From assembly GCF_029869545.1 (NCBI RefSeq), contig NZ_JARWQD010000239.1, positions 1 through 57,548 on the forward strand: DNA of 57,548 bases, in the 5' to 3' direction. The position numbers were made by a program, and so were the translations under genes. The DNA is from Nocardia wallacei. Its GTDB lineage: Bacteria; Actinomycetota; Actinomycetes; Mycobacteriales; Mycobacteriaceae. A model generated the notes under the pieces. It searched no databases and was not told where the DNA came from. It saw only the letters and a list, made by a program, of their open reading frames with translations. Shown in pieces: positions 8,433-16,577 of the stretch (position 1 is its first letter; each line of letters begins with the position of its first letter).

Positions 8433-9455
8433 CTATCCCAACTGCACCAACATCTTTCCGAGGTTGGCCCCCGAGAGCACGCCGAGGAACGCGGCCGGTG
8501 CCTGTTCCAGCCCGTGGTACACCGTCGATTCCGTGCGCAGGGTGCCGTCGGCGAGCCAGGGGGCCGCCGTGGCGATGTACTCGCCGAAGTTCTCCAGGTA
8601 ACTGTTGACCAGCATGCCGCGCAGCGTCACCTCGCGTTTCACGGCCGTGAACAGATTCGGGATGGGTTGTGCGGCACCGTTGTAGCCCTCGATGGCGCCG
8701 ACCAGCGCGATCCGGCCGTGGGTGCGGATCGCGTCCAGTGCGACCCGCAGGTGCTCGCCGCCGACATTGTCGAGGTAGACGTCGATGCCGTCGGGTGCGG
8801 CCGCGGCCAGCTGACCGGCGAGATCACCGGCCCGGTAGTCCAGCGCAGCGTCGTAGCCGAACTTCTCGGTCAGTGCCTTGCCCTTGACCGGGCCGCCCGC
8901 CGAGCCGATCACCCGGCTCGCGCCCAGCTTGCGGGCGAGCTGACCCGCGACGCTGCCGACCGCCCCCGCGGCCGCGGAGATGAACACCACATCGCCCGGG
9001 CGGACGGGCGCCACATCCGTCAGCGCCGCGTACGCCGTGAGCCCGGTGGTGCCGAGCGGGCCGAGGTAGTCCCGCGGCGCGGCCAGGGTGGTGTCGATCG
9101 GGGTCGCCGCCGCCGCATCGAGCACCGTGTGCTCGCGCCAGCCGAGAAAATGGGTGACGTTCGTGCCGACCGGGACATCGGCGGACCGCGAGGCGATCAC
9201 CTCACCCACCGCCGAACCCTCCATCGGCGCGCCCAGTTCGAACGGCGCGATGTAGGAGGGCGCATCATCCATCCGCCCGCGCATGTACGGGTCGACCGAC
9301 ATCCAGGTATTGCGCACCAGGATCTGCCCCGGCGCCAACTCCGGAATCACCCGCTCCACCAACGCGAAGTTCTCCGCGGTAGGCACCCCGGAAGGCCGTG
9401 CCGCCAAATGTATTTCACGAGTAGTACGGGGTAGCGCACTGGTCGCGTTCGACAT
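8433..9455 (-). CDS. MDR-family NADP-dependent oxidoreductase
   Basis: Encodes 340 residues of the medium-chain dehydrogenase superfamily, in the zinc-free NADP-dependent alkenal/enone reductase (CurA/leukotriene B4 12-hydroxydehydrogenase-like) group. The N-terminal catalytic domain has MSVDPYMRGRM and PFELGAPMEGSAVGEV. The cofactor domain has GLTAYAAL and then VFISAAAGAVGSVAGQLARK. YLDNVGGEHL is also typical. It likely reduces activated double bonds. ATG at 9455 with AGAAAGG upstream. The stop lies three bases from the stop of the convergent dipeptidase gene. Confidence 0.92.
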   Translation of the reverse strand: MSNATSALPRTTREIHLAARPSGVPTAENFALVERVIPELAPGQILVRNTWMSVDPYMRGRMDDAPSYIAPFELGAPMEGSAVGEVIASRSADVPVGTNVTHFLGWREHTVLDAAAATPIDTTLAAPRDYLGPLGTTGLTAYAALTDVAPVRPGDVVFISAAAGAVGSVAGQLARKLGASRVIGSAGGPVKGKALTEKFGYDAALDYRAGDLAGQLAAAAPDGIDVYLDNVGGEHLRVALDAIRTHGRIALVGAIEGYNGAAQPIPNLFTAVKREVTLRGMLVNSYLENFGEYIATAAPWLADGTLRTESTVYHGLEQAPAAFLGVLSGANLGKMLVQLG

Positions 9456-9594
9456 GACCGAAGCCTTTCTGAATCGAGTCCGAATCCCATCGACCCGGAA
9501 CTACCGACGACACTAAGAACCCCGCCCCCCGCACCCCCAGGGCCGCCCACGCCACCCCCCGGGCCGCCCACGCCAGGCCCGCCCGCACGGCACA

Positions 9595-9672
9595 TTCCCG
9601 CACCCCGTGCACGTTCCCGCACCGGCTCCAGGCGCCTGCAAGGGGTGCGGCAACGCATAAGGCGTGCGGGAA
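9595..9672. repeat. Repeated 9-mer and hairpins in the 9456-9719 gap
   Basis: The 264-base gap between the MDR gene and the AraC gene is very GC rich and has no credible gene. The 9-mer TTCCCGCAC occurs at 9595 and 9614, and its complement GTGCGGGAA at 9664. CCGCACCCC (9598) can also pair with GGGGTGCGG (9642). These arms could form alternative hairpins after the AraC stop codon and may serve as a terminator, or the 9-mers may be protein sites in the MDR promoter. Function is not established. Confidence 0.5.
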
Positions 9673-9719
9673 AGTGCCACTCCACGGCGCGTCGAGCCGC
9701 CGGGAACGCGGGGGGCGCG

Positions 9720-10769
9720 TCAGCCTGCCGCCCGGTCTTGGGTGGGGGAGTTGCCTGTCCAGCGGCGGTAGGCTCGGCGCAGGGCGCGGTCGTCGGCGAA
9801 GCCGAGTTTGCGGGCTACCGCCTCGGTGGTCGAATGCTGTTGGGTGAGAAGGTGTTTCGCTTGCTCGTAGCGGAGCAGGTCGACCTCGTGCCGCCAGGTG
9901 GTGCCGTGGTCGGCCAGCCGCCGCTGCAGCGTCCGGGCACTGACGGCCAAGCGGGCCGCGACGGCGTCGAGCGCGGGCGGACCGGCGGTGAGTTCTGCGG
10001 CGAGCGCGGAACGGAAAGCCTCCAGCGGACCGGGAATCGGGCGGGCACTGGCCAGCACGAGATCGGCATGACTGCGCAGCAGATCCGCCAACGACGGATC
10101 CGCGCGCGGCAGCGGCGCGACGGCATCGGCGGCGGTGAAGGTGATGCTGTCGGCGGGGGCATCGAATTCGATGCGGGACGTCCCGAAGGCATCGATCAGC
10201 GCGGAATGATCGCTCGGCGCCGGATGTCCGAAGGTGATGCGCTCGGGCAGCACCGGGCGCCCGAGCGCCTCGCGGGCCCGGCGCAGGTAGTAGGCGAGCA
10301 CATACTCGTTGATCACCGACGCGACCTTCGGATCGCCCGCGGTGGTTCGGAAGCCGACGGTGAGCTCGTCGTCGTGCCGGAGGTCGAAGCCCTCCGCGGC
10401 CGCGGTCACCAGGCGGTGGTACGGCTGCGCCGCGCGCAGCGCGTCGGCCAGGGTGGGACCGTTGGTGACCAGGTAGTCCCAGGTGGTCAGGGTGCCCAGC
10501 GGCGCGGCGGCCACGACAGCGACCCCGGCCCCCGGTTCCGGATGCGCGTGCGCGAGCAGCTCCCACAGGCGCACCAGTGCGCGCAGCGGAATCCGGTTGA
10601 GTTCGCCCGCCAGCGCCTGCGCATCGGTGCCCTCGACCGCGGCGAGCCGCTCGGGAGCGGCACCGGCCCGCCGCGCGGATTCCAGCACCAGCCGGGTCAG
10701 ATGCGTTGAGACGGTATCGGCGATCGGGTCCAGCGGTGCGGTGCCCGATCCCGATGCGCTGTCTGCCAC
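9720..10769 (-). CDS. AraC-family transcriptional regulator
   Basis: Encodes 349 residues. The C-terminal HTH_18 domain is clear: [20 protein letters not shown], then a second helix-turn-helix around [24 protein letters not shown] (about 310-340). The long N-terminal domain resembles the Arabinose_bd domain seen in ArgR/OruR-like actinobacterial AraC regulators and probably binds a small effector. ATG at 10769. The next gene downstream on the same strand is the MDR oxidoreductase, a possible target. The divergent neighbour is lpd. Confidence 0.92.
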   Translation of the reverse strand: MADSASGSGTAPLDPIADTVSTHLTRLVLESARRAGAAPERLAAVEGTDAQALAGELNRIPLRALVRLWELLAHAHPEPGAGVAVVAAAPLGTLTTWDYLVTNGPTLADALRAAQPYHRLVTAAAEGFDLRHDDELTVGFRTTAGDPKVASVINEYVLAYYLRRAREALGRPVLPERITFGHPAPSDHSALIDAFGTSRIEFDAPADSITFTAADAVAPLPRADPSLADLLRSHADLVLASARPIPGPLEAFRSALAAELTAGPPALDAVAARLAVSARTLQRRLADHGTTWRHEVDLLRYEQAKHLLTQQHSTTEAVARKLGFADDRALRRAYRRWTGNSPTQDRAAG

Positions 10770-10882
10770 GCCTCCACGGTAGCGACCCGGACGATTCGGG
10801 CAATCCGGGATGTGAACGAACTTACTGCAACTTATCGGAGGTGGGTGGGCTCGCGACGGTGGTCGGAGTTAGGCTCGCAGGC

Positions 10883-12286
10883 GTGACTTCCCACTACGAT
10901 GTCGTCGTTCTCGGTGCTGGTCCCGGCGGTTACGTCGCCGCGATCCGCGCCGCTCAACTCGGCCTGCGAACAGCGATCGTCGAGCAGAAATACTGGGGCG
11001 GTGTGTGCCTGAACGTGGGCTGTATCCCGTCCAAGGCGCTGCTGCGCAATGCGGAGCTGGCGCACCTGTTCACCAAGGAAGCGAAGACGTTCGGTATCAC
11101 CGGCGAGGCGAGCTTCGACTTCGGCGCGGCATTCGACCGCAGCCGCAAGGTCGCCGACGGCCGCGTCAAGGGCGTCCACTTCCTGATGAAGAAGAACAAG
11201 ATCGACGAGTTCGACGGCAAGGGGACGTTCACCGGCCCGAACGCGCTGTCGGTCGCGCTCACCAAGGGCGGCGAGGAGTCGATCACCTTCGACAACGCCA
11301 TCATCGCCACCGGAACCGTCACCAAGCTGCTGCCGGGCACGTCGCTGTCGGCCAATGTCGTCACCTACGAGGAGCAGATCCTCACCCGCGACCTGCCGGG
11401 CTCGATTCTGGTAGTGGGCGCGGGCGCCATCGGCATGGAGTTCGCCTACGTCCTGAAGAACTACGGCGTGGACGTGCGGATCGTGGAGTTCCTCGACCGC
11501 GCCCTGCCGAACGAGGACGCCGATGTCTCCAAGGAGATCACCAAGGCGTACAAGAAGCTCGGCATCACCATCACCACCGGTGCGTCGGTGCAGTCGATCG
11601 AGGACAACGGCACCAAGGTCACCGTCTCGATCAAGGACAACAAGACGGGCGCGGTCGAGACCGTCACCGTCGACAAGGTGCTGCAGGCCGTCGGTTTCGC
11701 GCCGCGGGTGGAGGGTTACGGCCTGGAGAACACCGGCGTGCAGCTGACCGACCGCGGTGCCATCGCCATCGACGACTACATGCGCACCAACGTGCCGCAC
11801 ATCTACGCCATCGGTGACGTCACCGCCAAGCTGCAGCTGGCGCACGTCGCCGAGGCGCAGGGCGTGGTCGCCGCCGAGACCATCGGCGGTGCCGAGACCA
11901 TGACGCTGGGCGATTACCGCATGATGCCGCGCGCCACCTTCTGCCAGCCGCAGGTTGCGAGCTTCGGCCTCACCGAGCAGCAGGCCCGCGACGAGGGCTA
12001 CGACGTGAAGGTCGCGAACTTCCCGTTCACCGCCAACGGCAAGGCCCACGGCCTCGGCGACGCCACCGGTTTCGTGAAGCTGATCTCCGACAACAAGTAC
12101 GGCGAACTGCTCGGCGGCCACCTGATCGGCCCCGACGTCTCCGAACTTCTCCCGGAGCTGACCCTGGCCCAGAAGTGGGACCTCACGGTCAACGAACTCG
12201 CCCGCAACGTGCACACCCACCCCACCCTGAGCGAGGCCCTCCAGGAGGCCATCCACGGGTTGGCGGGACACATGATCAATTTCTGA
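10883..12286 (+). CDS. lpd: Dihydrolipoyl dehydrogenase (E3)
   Basis: Encodes 467 residues, full length for the E3 flavoprotein that reoxidises dihydrolipoamide in 2-oxo acid dehydrogenase complexes; in mycobacteria it also serves the antioxidant DlaT/AhpD system. Features: FAD-binding [20 protein letters not shown] at the N-terminus, the redox-active disulfide [13 protein letters not shown] (Cys near 42 and 47), NAD-binding [17 protein letters not shown]-binding [20 protein letters not shown], and the C-terminal interface histidine pair [15 protein letters not shown]. Start is the GTG at 10883, which puts the Rossmann strand at the usual distance from the N-terminus; the frame is open farther upstream. 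In M. tuberculosis lpdC lies a few genes before ramB and icl1. Confidence 0.96.
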   Translation: MTSHYDVVVLGAGPGGYVAAIRAAQLGLRTAIVEQKYWGGVCLNVGCIPSKALLRNAELAHLFTKEAKTFGITGEASFDFGAAFDRSRKVADGRVKGVHFLMKKNKIDEFDGKGTFTGPNALSVALTKGGEESITFDNAIIATGTVTKLLPGTSLSANVVTYEEQILTRDLPGSILVVGAGAIGMEFAYVLKNYGVDVRIVEFLDRALPNEDADVSKEITKAYKKLGITITTGASVQSIEDNGTKVTVSIKDNKTGAVETVTVDKVLQAVGFAPRVEGYGLENTGVQLTDRGAIAIDDYMRTNVPHIYAIGDVTAKLQLAHVAEAQGVVAAETIGGAETMTLGDYRMMPRATFCQPQVASFGLTEQQARDEGYDVKVANFPFTANGKAHGLGDATGFVKLISDNKYGELLGGHLIGPDVSELLPELTLAQKWDLTVNELARNVHTHPTLSEALQEAIHGLAGHMINF

Positions 12287-12295
12287 TCCCGGCCG

Positions 12296-12330
12296 AAGGC
12301 GCCCTTCGGTTTCGGACCGGAGGGCGCCTT
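12296..12330. terminator. Bidirectional terminator between lpd and the HxlR gene
   Basis: AAGGCGCCCTTCGG (12296-12309) pairs with CCGGAGGGCGCCTT (12317-12330) across a seven-base loop; 13 of 14 positions are Watson-Crick and the remaining one is a G-T pair. It sits 10 bases after the lpd stop and overlaps the stop codon of the convergent HxlR gene, so it can serve both strands. Confidence 0.85.
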
Positions 12331-12745
12331 ACTCTCGGTGGTAGGCCGCCTGGGCCTCGAGGATCGTGTTCATATTGGTTTCCAGGGTGATGATCAGGGC
12401 CTCGAGGTGTTCGGCCACCTGGGCGCCGAGGTCGGTGAGGGTGTATTCGACACGGGGTGGGATGGACTGCTGGACCTCGCGGTGGATCATGCCGTCGCGT
12501 TCGAGGGTCTGCAGGGTTTGCGAGAGCATGCGCTCGCTGACGCCGTCGACGCGGCGGCGCAGGGCGCTGAAACGGTAGGGGCCCTCGCGCAGGGCGACCA
12601 GAGCGAGGACACCCCAGCGGCTCGCGACGTTCTGCAGCACCGGTCGTGAGGTGCAGTTCCGGGCGAAGACGTCGGCCTCCAGCGTCGGGTCGGAGCCGTC
12701 CGCCGCGGTGATCTGCCGGGTGGTCATGTGCTTGATGCTACTCAT
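12329..12745 (-). CDS. HxlR-family transcriptional regulator
   Basis: Encodes 138 residues with a single HxlR winged helix: CTSRPVLQNVASRWGVLALVALREGPYRFS, then RRRVDGVSERMLSQTLQTLERDGMI and the wing IPPRVEYTLTDLG. One cysteine (Cys 32, before the first helix) is at the place where redox-sensing HxlR members such as HypR and QorR carry theirs. It is divergent from an NAD(P)H-binding oxidoreductase; HxlR (QorR) with a quinone-reductase-like gene is a known arrangement. I infer redox or quinone/electrophile-responsive repression of both genes through the dyad at 12760-12802. ATG at 12745; the internal ATG at 12727 is an alternative. Confidence 0.93.
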   Translation of the reverse strand: MSSIKHMTTRQITAADGSDPTLEADVFARNCTSRPVLQNVASRWGVLALVALREGPYRFSALRRRVDGVSERMLSQTLQTLERDGMIHREVQQSIPPRVEYTLTDLGAQVAEHLEALIITLETNMNTILEAQAAYHRE

Positions 12746-12759
12746 TCGTTTGGTAGTGC

Positions 12760-12802
12760 CGGAATATCTAGTACTAACTATTAGTTAGTGCCGTATATTC
12801 CG
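12760..12802. promoter_or_regulatory. Large nested dyad, probable HxlR operator
   Basis: Two inverted repeats share the same centre (12781): an inner perfect 17-bp palindrome ACTAACTA-T-TAGTTAGT (12773-12789) and outer arms CGGAATAT (12760-12767) and ATATTCCG (12795-12802). The element lies between the divergent HxlR and NAD(P)H-binding genes, 15 bases from the HxlR start. A shared centre strongly suggests one symmetric dimeric protein or two stacked dimers. Confidence 0.75.
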
Positions 12803-12823
12803 TACGCAACCAGGAGGTAGAAC

Positions 12824-13678
12824 ATGACCGTCGCCGTCACCGCAGCCAGTGGACAGCTGGGCCGTCTCGTCGTCGAGGAGCTGCTGCGCCGGGACGCCGG
12901 GCCGGTGGTCGCCGTCGTCCGTGATCCGTCGAAGGTGGCCGATCTCGCCGACCGCGGCGTCGATGTCCGGCAGGCGTCCTACGACGACGCGGAGGCGTTG
13001 GATCGCGCGCTCGCCGGGGTGGACCGGGTGCTGCTCGTCTCCGGCAACGAGTTCGGCGCGCGAGTGGACCAGCACGCCACCGTGATTCGCGCCGCCGAGC
13101 GGGCGGGGGTGCAATTGCTCGCCTACACCAGCATTCCGCGCGCCACCGAGAACTCGATGATCCTCGCGCAGGAGCATCGCGGCACCGAGGAGACGCTCGC
13201 GAAAGCCGCTGTGCCGCACGTGATTCTGCGCAACGGCTGGTACTGGGAGAACTACCTCGGCGGCGTGGCACCGGCCGTCGAGAGCGGTGTGCTGTACGGC
13301 GCGGCCGGTGCCGGTCGGGTGGCGGGCGCGGCGCGGGCCGACTACGCGGAGGCGGCCGCCGTCGTGCTCGGCACCGAGGGGCATGCGGGCCGGGTCTACG
13401 AGCTGGGTGGGGATGAGCGGCTGACGTATGCCGATCTGGCGCAGGTGATTTCGGAGGTGTCCGGGAAGCCGGTGCGGTATCAGGATCTCGCGCGGGACGA
13501 TTACGCCGCGGCGTTGGAGAAGTCGGGTCTGCCCGGCGATTACGCGAGGGTGCTGGCCGACGCCGACACCGGGATTCGGGCCGGAATGCTCGACGTGACC
13601 AGCGGTGACCTGCAGAAGCTGCTAGGGCGTCCCTCGACACCCGCCGCCGAGGTGTTCCGAGCAGACCCGCAGGCATAG
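12824..13678 (+). CDS. NmrA/QOR2-like NAD(P)H-binding protein
   Basis: Encodes 284 residues. It begins with the Rossmann motif VAVTAASGQLGRLVVEELLR (GxxGxxG type) and continues as an atypical short-chain dehydrogenase without the Tyr-x-x-x-Lys pair. LLAYTSIPRATEN and ILRNGWYWENYL are typical of the NmrA and quinone oxidoreductase 2 (QOR2) group. Likely reaction: NADPH-dependent reduction of quinones. ATG at 12824 with AGGAGG nine bases upstream. Probably controlled by the divergent HxlR gene. Confidence 0.9.
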   Translation: MTVAVTAASGQLGRLVVEELLRRDAGPVVAVVRDPSKVADLADRGVDVRQASYDDAEALDRALAGVDRVLLVSGNEFGARVDQHATVIRAAERAGVQLLAYTSIPRATENSMILAQEHRGTEETLAKAAVPHVILRNGWYWENYLGGVAPAVESGVLYGAAGAGRVAGAARADYAEAAAVVLGTEGHAGRVYELGGDERLTYADLAQVISEVSGKPVRYQDLARDDYAAALEKSGLPGDYARVLADADTGIRAGMLDVTSGDLQKLLGRPSTPAAEVFRADPQA

Positions 13679-13682
13679 TGCC

Positions 13683-14066
13683 CTAATCGGTCACCCACTG
13701 GACGAGCTGGATGACGATGCCGTTGGGGTCGAGGGTTTGGAAGTAGCGCTCGCCCCACGGCTCGGTCTCGAGCGGTGTCACGATCGGGACGCCTTCGCGC
13801 CGGACGCGCTGGTACTCGGCCTCGATGTCGTCGACGACGAAGGCCACCAGCGTGCCCTGGCCCGCGCTCCCGGCGATGCGTTCCGGCTTGAAGGTCGGCA
13901 ACCCGGTGCGCAGGTAGATGATGTTGAACCCGGCGTCGGGGCGCCCCAGCGAGACGAAGCCGTCGGCGGACATCTGCACCTCGAAGCCGAAGTGCTCGGT
14001 GAGGAATTTCGCCGACGCCTCCGGGTCGGGCACGTTCAAGGAGAGGGCGGATGCGGTGATGTTCAT
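13683..14066 (-). CDS. VOC-family (glyoxalase/bleomycin-resistance-like) protein
   Basis: Encodes 127 residues with a vicinal-oxygen-chelate fold: ASALSLNVPDPEASAKFLTEHFGFE opens the first module and FVVDDIEAEYQRVRREGVPIV followed by YFQTLDPNGIVIQLVQW closes the second. ATG at 14066 with a very strong GAGGAGG. The function is open (dioxygenase, isomerase, or drug sequestration). It is divergent from a TetR gene and probably controlled by it; it converges on the NAD(P)H-binding gene with a four-base gap. Confidence 0.9.
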   Translation of the reverse strand: MNITASALSLNVPDPEASAKFLTEHFGFEVQMSADGFVSLGRPDAGFNIIYLRTGLPTFKPERIAGSAGQGTLVAFVVDDIEAEYQRVRREGVPIVTPLETEPWGERYFQTLDPNGIVIQLVQWVTD

Positions 14067-14083
14067 GGAACCTCCTCGAATAA

Positions 14084-14114
14084 CTCTATACTTAGTACGC
14101 TGTACTTTGTAGAG
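14084..14114. promoter_or_regulatory. Probable TetR operator between VOC and tetR genes
   Basis: A palindrome AGTAC-GCT-GTACT (14094-14106) sits inside weaker outer arms CTCTA (14084) and TAGAG (14110-14114). The local AT content is much higher than around it. The site is 18 bases from the VOC start codon and 68 from the TetR start, the expected place for a repressor acting on both. Confidence 0.6.
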
Positions 14115-14181
14115 AAATTTCCGGAGCGGCGCATCGTGACCATGATCACGCCGATACGATCGGGCCGGAGGTGCGTGCAGA

Positions 14182-15036
14182 GTGGACGATCGGGACGGAT
14201 CCGCACGCGGCGAGAAGGAACGCCGCGGGCAGGGGCGCGGGAGAGTTGCCGCGGAACGGGCACCCGGCGGGCGGCGCGAACGCAGCGGCGGGGGCGACCC
14301 GGCGCGCACGCTGGAACTGCTGTGGCGCGAGCCCGCCCGGACGTCGGGGCGCGGCCCGAAGCAGCGCAGCAGTGTGGACGAGGTGGTCGCGGCGGCGGTG
14401 GAGATCGCCGATACCGAAGGGCTCGAGGCGCTGACGATGCGGGCGGTGGCGGCCCGGCTGGGCCTGACGCCGATGGCCACCTACACCTATGTGCCGGGCA
14501 AGGCCGAGCTGCTGGATCTGATGCTCGATGCGGTCTACCGGGAGATGAATCGCGCGGAGCTCACCGGATTGCCTTGGCGGGAAAGGGTTTCCACGGTGGC
14601 CGCGGAGAACCGCGAGCTGCTGGCCCGCCATCCCTGGGTCGCCTACGTCCCCACCACCCGCCCGCCGCTGGGGCCGGGCCTGGCCGCCAAGTACGACCAC
14701 GAACTGCGCGCCTTCGACGGTCTCGGACTCGACGATGTCGAGATGGATGCCGCCCTCACCCTGCTGCTCGGCTTCGTCACCTCGGTGGCCCGCATCGCCA
14801 TCGACACCGCGCGCGCGGCGACCGACAGCGGCATGTCCGACCGCGAGTGGTGGGAACGCACGGCCCCGGTCCTCGAGCGCGTCTTCGACCCCGAACGCTA
14901 TCCCCTCGCCGCCCGCATCGGCTCCGCCGCCGGTCGGGCGCACGACAGCGCGTACTCCGCCGACCACGCCTGGGAGTTCGGTCTGGCCCGCGTGCTCGAC
15001 GGCCTGGCCGGGCTCATCGAGAAGCCCACCCGCTGA
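14182..15036 (+). CDS. TetR-family transcriptional regulator (TetR_C_1 type)
   Basis: Encodes up to 284 residues. The first 60 or so are Arg/Gly rich and disordered, a common look for this actinobacterial group; the HTH follows at VDEVVAAAVEIADTEGLEAL and MRAVAARLGLTPMATYTYV. The C-terminal domain, with GFVTSVARIAIDTARAATDSGMSDREWWE, is of the TetR_C_1 class used by tetracycline-type repressors. GTG start at 14182; a start closer to the HTH cannot be excluded. Its likely target is the divergent VOC gene. Confidence 0.88.
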   Translation: MDDRDGSARGEKERRGQGRGRVAAERAPGGRRERSGGGDPARTLELLWREPARTSGRGPKQRSSVDEVVAAAVEIADTEGLEALTMRAVAARLGLTPMATYTYVPGKAELLDLMLDAVYREMNRAELTGLPWRERVSTVAAENRELLARHPWVAYVPTTRPPLGPGLAAKYDHELRAFDGLGLDDVEMDAALTLLLGFVTSVARIAIDTARAATDSGMSDREWWERTAPVLERVFDPERYPLAARIGSAAGRAHDSAYSADHAWEFGLARVLDGLAGLIEKPTR

Positions 15037-15043
15037 ACGAGTT

Positions 15044-15937
15044 TCAGGAGACGAGGGGGCGGACCTCGGCGGCGGCGAAGCGGACGAACTCGACCGGGTC
15101 GGCGTCGGCGGTGGGCTGCAGGATGACGGTATCGGCACCGGCGTCGGCGAGCCGGGCCACGGCGCCTGCCACCGCCCGGGCATCGCCCGCGACGCCGACG
15201 CCGTCTTCGTCGGTCGCTCCGATTCCGTCGATGGATTCACGGCCCGTGCGAACCATGTCGGTGCGGAGGCGCTCCAGGGCGTCGGGACCCGTCGCCGTCG
15301 ACAGATTGGCCAGCACGCGTCCGGCGCCGGGACGGCTCGCCGCCGCCCGGCCCTCCCGTAATAGCGTGATCGCCCGGCGCAGCGCGGCGGCGGAGGTGCC
15401 CGAGGTGAGAATCGCCCCGTCGGCGATCTCGCCGACCAGGCGCAGGGTGCGGGGACCCGTTGCGGCGGAGATGATGTCGGGCGCTTGCGCCGGGGGCCAA
15501 TCGAGCGCGACGTCCGCGAGCCGGACGTAGCGGCCCTCGACGGTGAGCCGCTCACCCGCGAGCAGCCCGCGCAGGGCGTCGACATACTCGCGCAGCAGCG
15601 TGACCGGGGACTCGACACGCGCGCCGATCTGCCCCATCCAGTCCTGCACGCCGTGCCCGACGCACCACACGGCTCGCCCCGGGAAGAGTCGTTCCAGCGT
15701 GGCGATCTCCATGGCGGTGGCGGCCACATTGCGCAGCGGTACCGGCAGCACGCCGATCCCGACGCGCAGCCGCTCGGTGCTCGCGAGGGCCGTGGCGACC
15801 GAGGAGATCCCGCCCCCGAAGAAGCAGTCCTCCCACAACCAAAGCTCCTCTAGCCCCGAGTGTTCGGCGGCATGGGCGACCTCCCGCAACCGCTCCGGAG
15901 GAATCTGCGGAAGACACACGGCGCCGAGGATCGTCAT
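15044..15937 (-). CDS. LLM-class F420-dependent oxidoreductase
   Basis: Encodes 297 residues of the luciferase-like monooxygenase superfamily, F420-dependent subgroup (MSMEG-type). ILGAVCLPQIPPERLREVAHAAEHSGL opens the TIM barrel, then LWLWEDCFFGGG and LRVGIGVLPVPLRNVAATAMEIATLERL, which is a strong family signature, and GHGVQDWMGQIG. Coenzyme F420 is typical of mycolic actinomycetes. The substrate is unknown. ATG at 15937, 38 bases after the stop of the CMD gene, so they may share a transcript. Confidence 0.92.
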   Translation of the reverse strand: MTILGAVCLPQIPPERLREVAHAAEHSGLEELWLWEDCFFGGGISSVATALASTERLRVGIGVLPVPLRNVAATAMEIATLERLFPGRAVWCVGHGVQDWMGQIGARVESPVTLLREYVDALRGLLAGERLTVEGRYVRLADVALDWPPAQAPDIISAATGPRTLRLVGEIADGAILTSGTSAAALRRAITLLREGRAAASRPGAGRVLANLSTATGPDALERLRTDMVRTGRESIDGIGATDEDGVGVAGDARAVAGAVARLADAGADTVILQPTADADPVEFVRFAAAEVRPLVS

Positions 15938-15975
15938 ACGACGATGGTTACCAGACCCCACCGACAACCGAGGTG

Positions 15976-16515
15976 TCAGTGGTCGGTCTGTACGCGCAGG
16001 GTGGTGATGGTGCTGGCCAGGCCCTCGTACTGGTTGACCAGCAGCACGATCTCGATGAGGCGACGCTCGTCGTAGTGGTCGGCGAGGGCCGACCAGGCGT
16101 CGTCGTCGATGGTGCGGGTCTGCACCAGTTGGTCGACCGCGGCCAGCAGGGCCCGCTCCTTCGCGCTCCATCCAGGGGCCTGCGGGCCGAGGCGCAGGCG
16201 GTCCAGGATCTCGCGGGTGACGCCCGCCCGCCTACCCAGGCGAATGTGATGGTCTGTCTCGTAGTCGCATTGGCGCAGATGCGCCACTCGCAGGATCACC
16301 AGCTCGGTCTCGTAGCGCGGCAGTTTGCCGCCCGGCATCAACCGTCCGGAGTAGTGCAGCCAGCCGCGGAACAGCCCGCCGGTGCGGCCGAGGGTGCTGA
16401 ACAGATGCGCGTCGGGCGTACCCGCCGCGCGCGAAAGTACCTGCCAGACAACCCAGTTGACGGGCCCGAGTTCACGCAGGCGGCCCGGTTCGATGCGTGG
16501 CTTCGTCGACACCAT
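15976..16515 (-). CDS. Carboxymuconolactone decarboxylase/AhpD-like protein
   Basis: Encodes 179 residues of the CMD/AhpD helical fold. The core is LPRYETELVILRVAHLRQCDYETDHH, followed by RRAGVTREILDRLR. AhpD enzymes have a CxxC pair before the second histidine; here only one cysteine (QCDYETDHH) is present, so this is not an AhpD-type peroxidase and is better described as CMD-like. ATG at 16515. It is in line with the LLM gene downstream and the epoxide hydrolase upstream. Confidence 0.9.
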   Translation of the reverse strand: MVSTKPRIEPGRLRELGPVNWVVWQVLSRAAGTPDAHLFSTLGRTGGLFRGWLHYSGRLMPGGKLPRYETELVILRVAHLRQCDYETDHHIRLGRRAGVTREILDRLRLGPQAPGWSAKERALLAAVDQLVQTRTIDDDAWSALADHYDERRLIEIVLLVNQYEGLASTITTLRVQTDH

Positions 16516-16577
16516 GCCCCACGCTAACAGCCTGGTCCTCCGATTGCGAACAGCGATGTTCATCGAGTGTGCCGCGG

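Noticed and set aside
15976..16515. AhpD alkylhydroperoxidase
   Set aside because: Only one cysteine in the core; the CxxC pair needed for peroxidase activity is missing.
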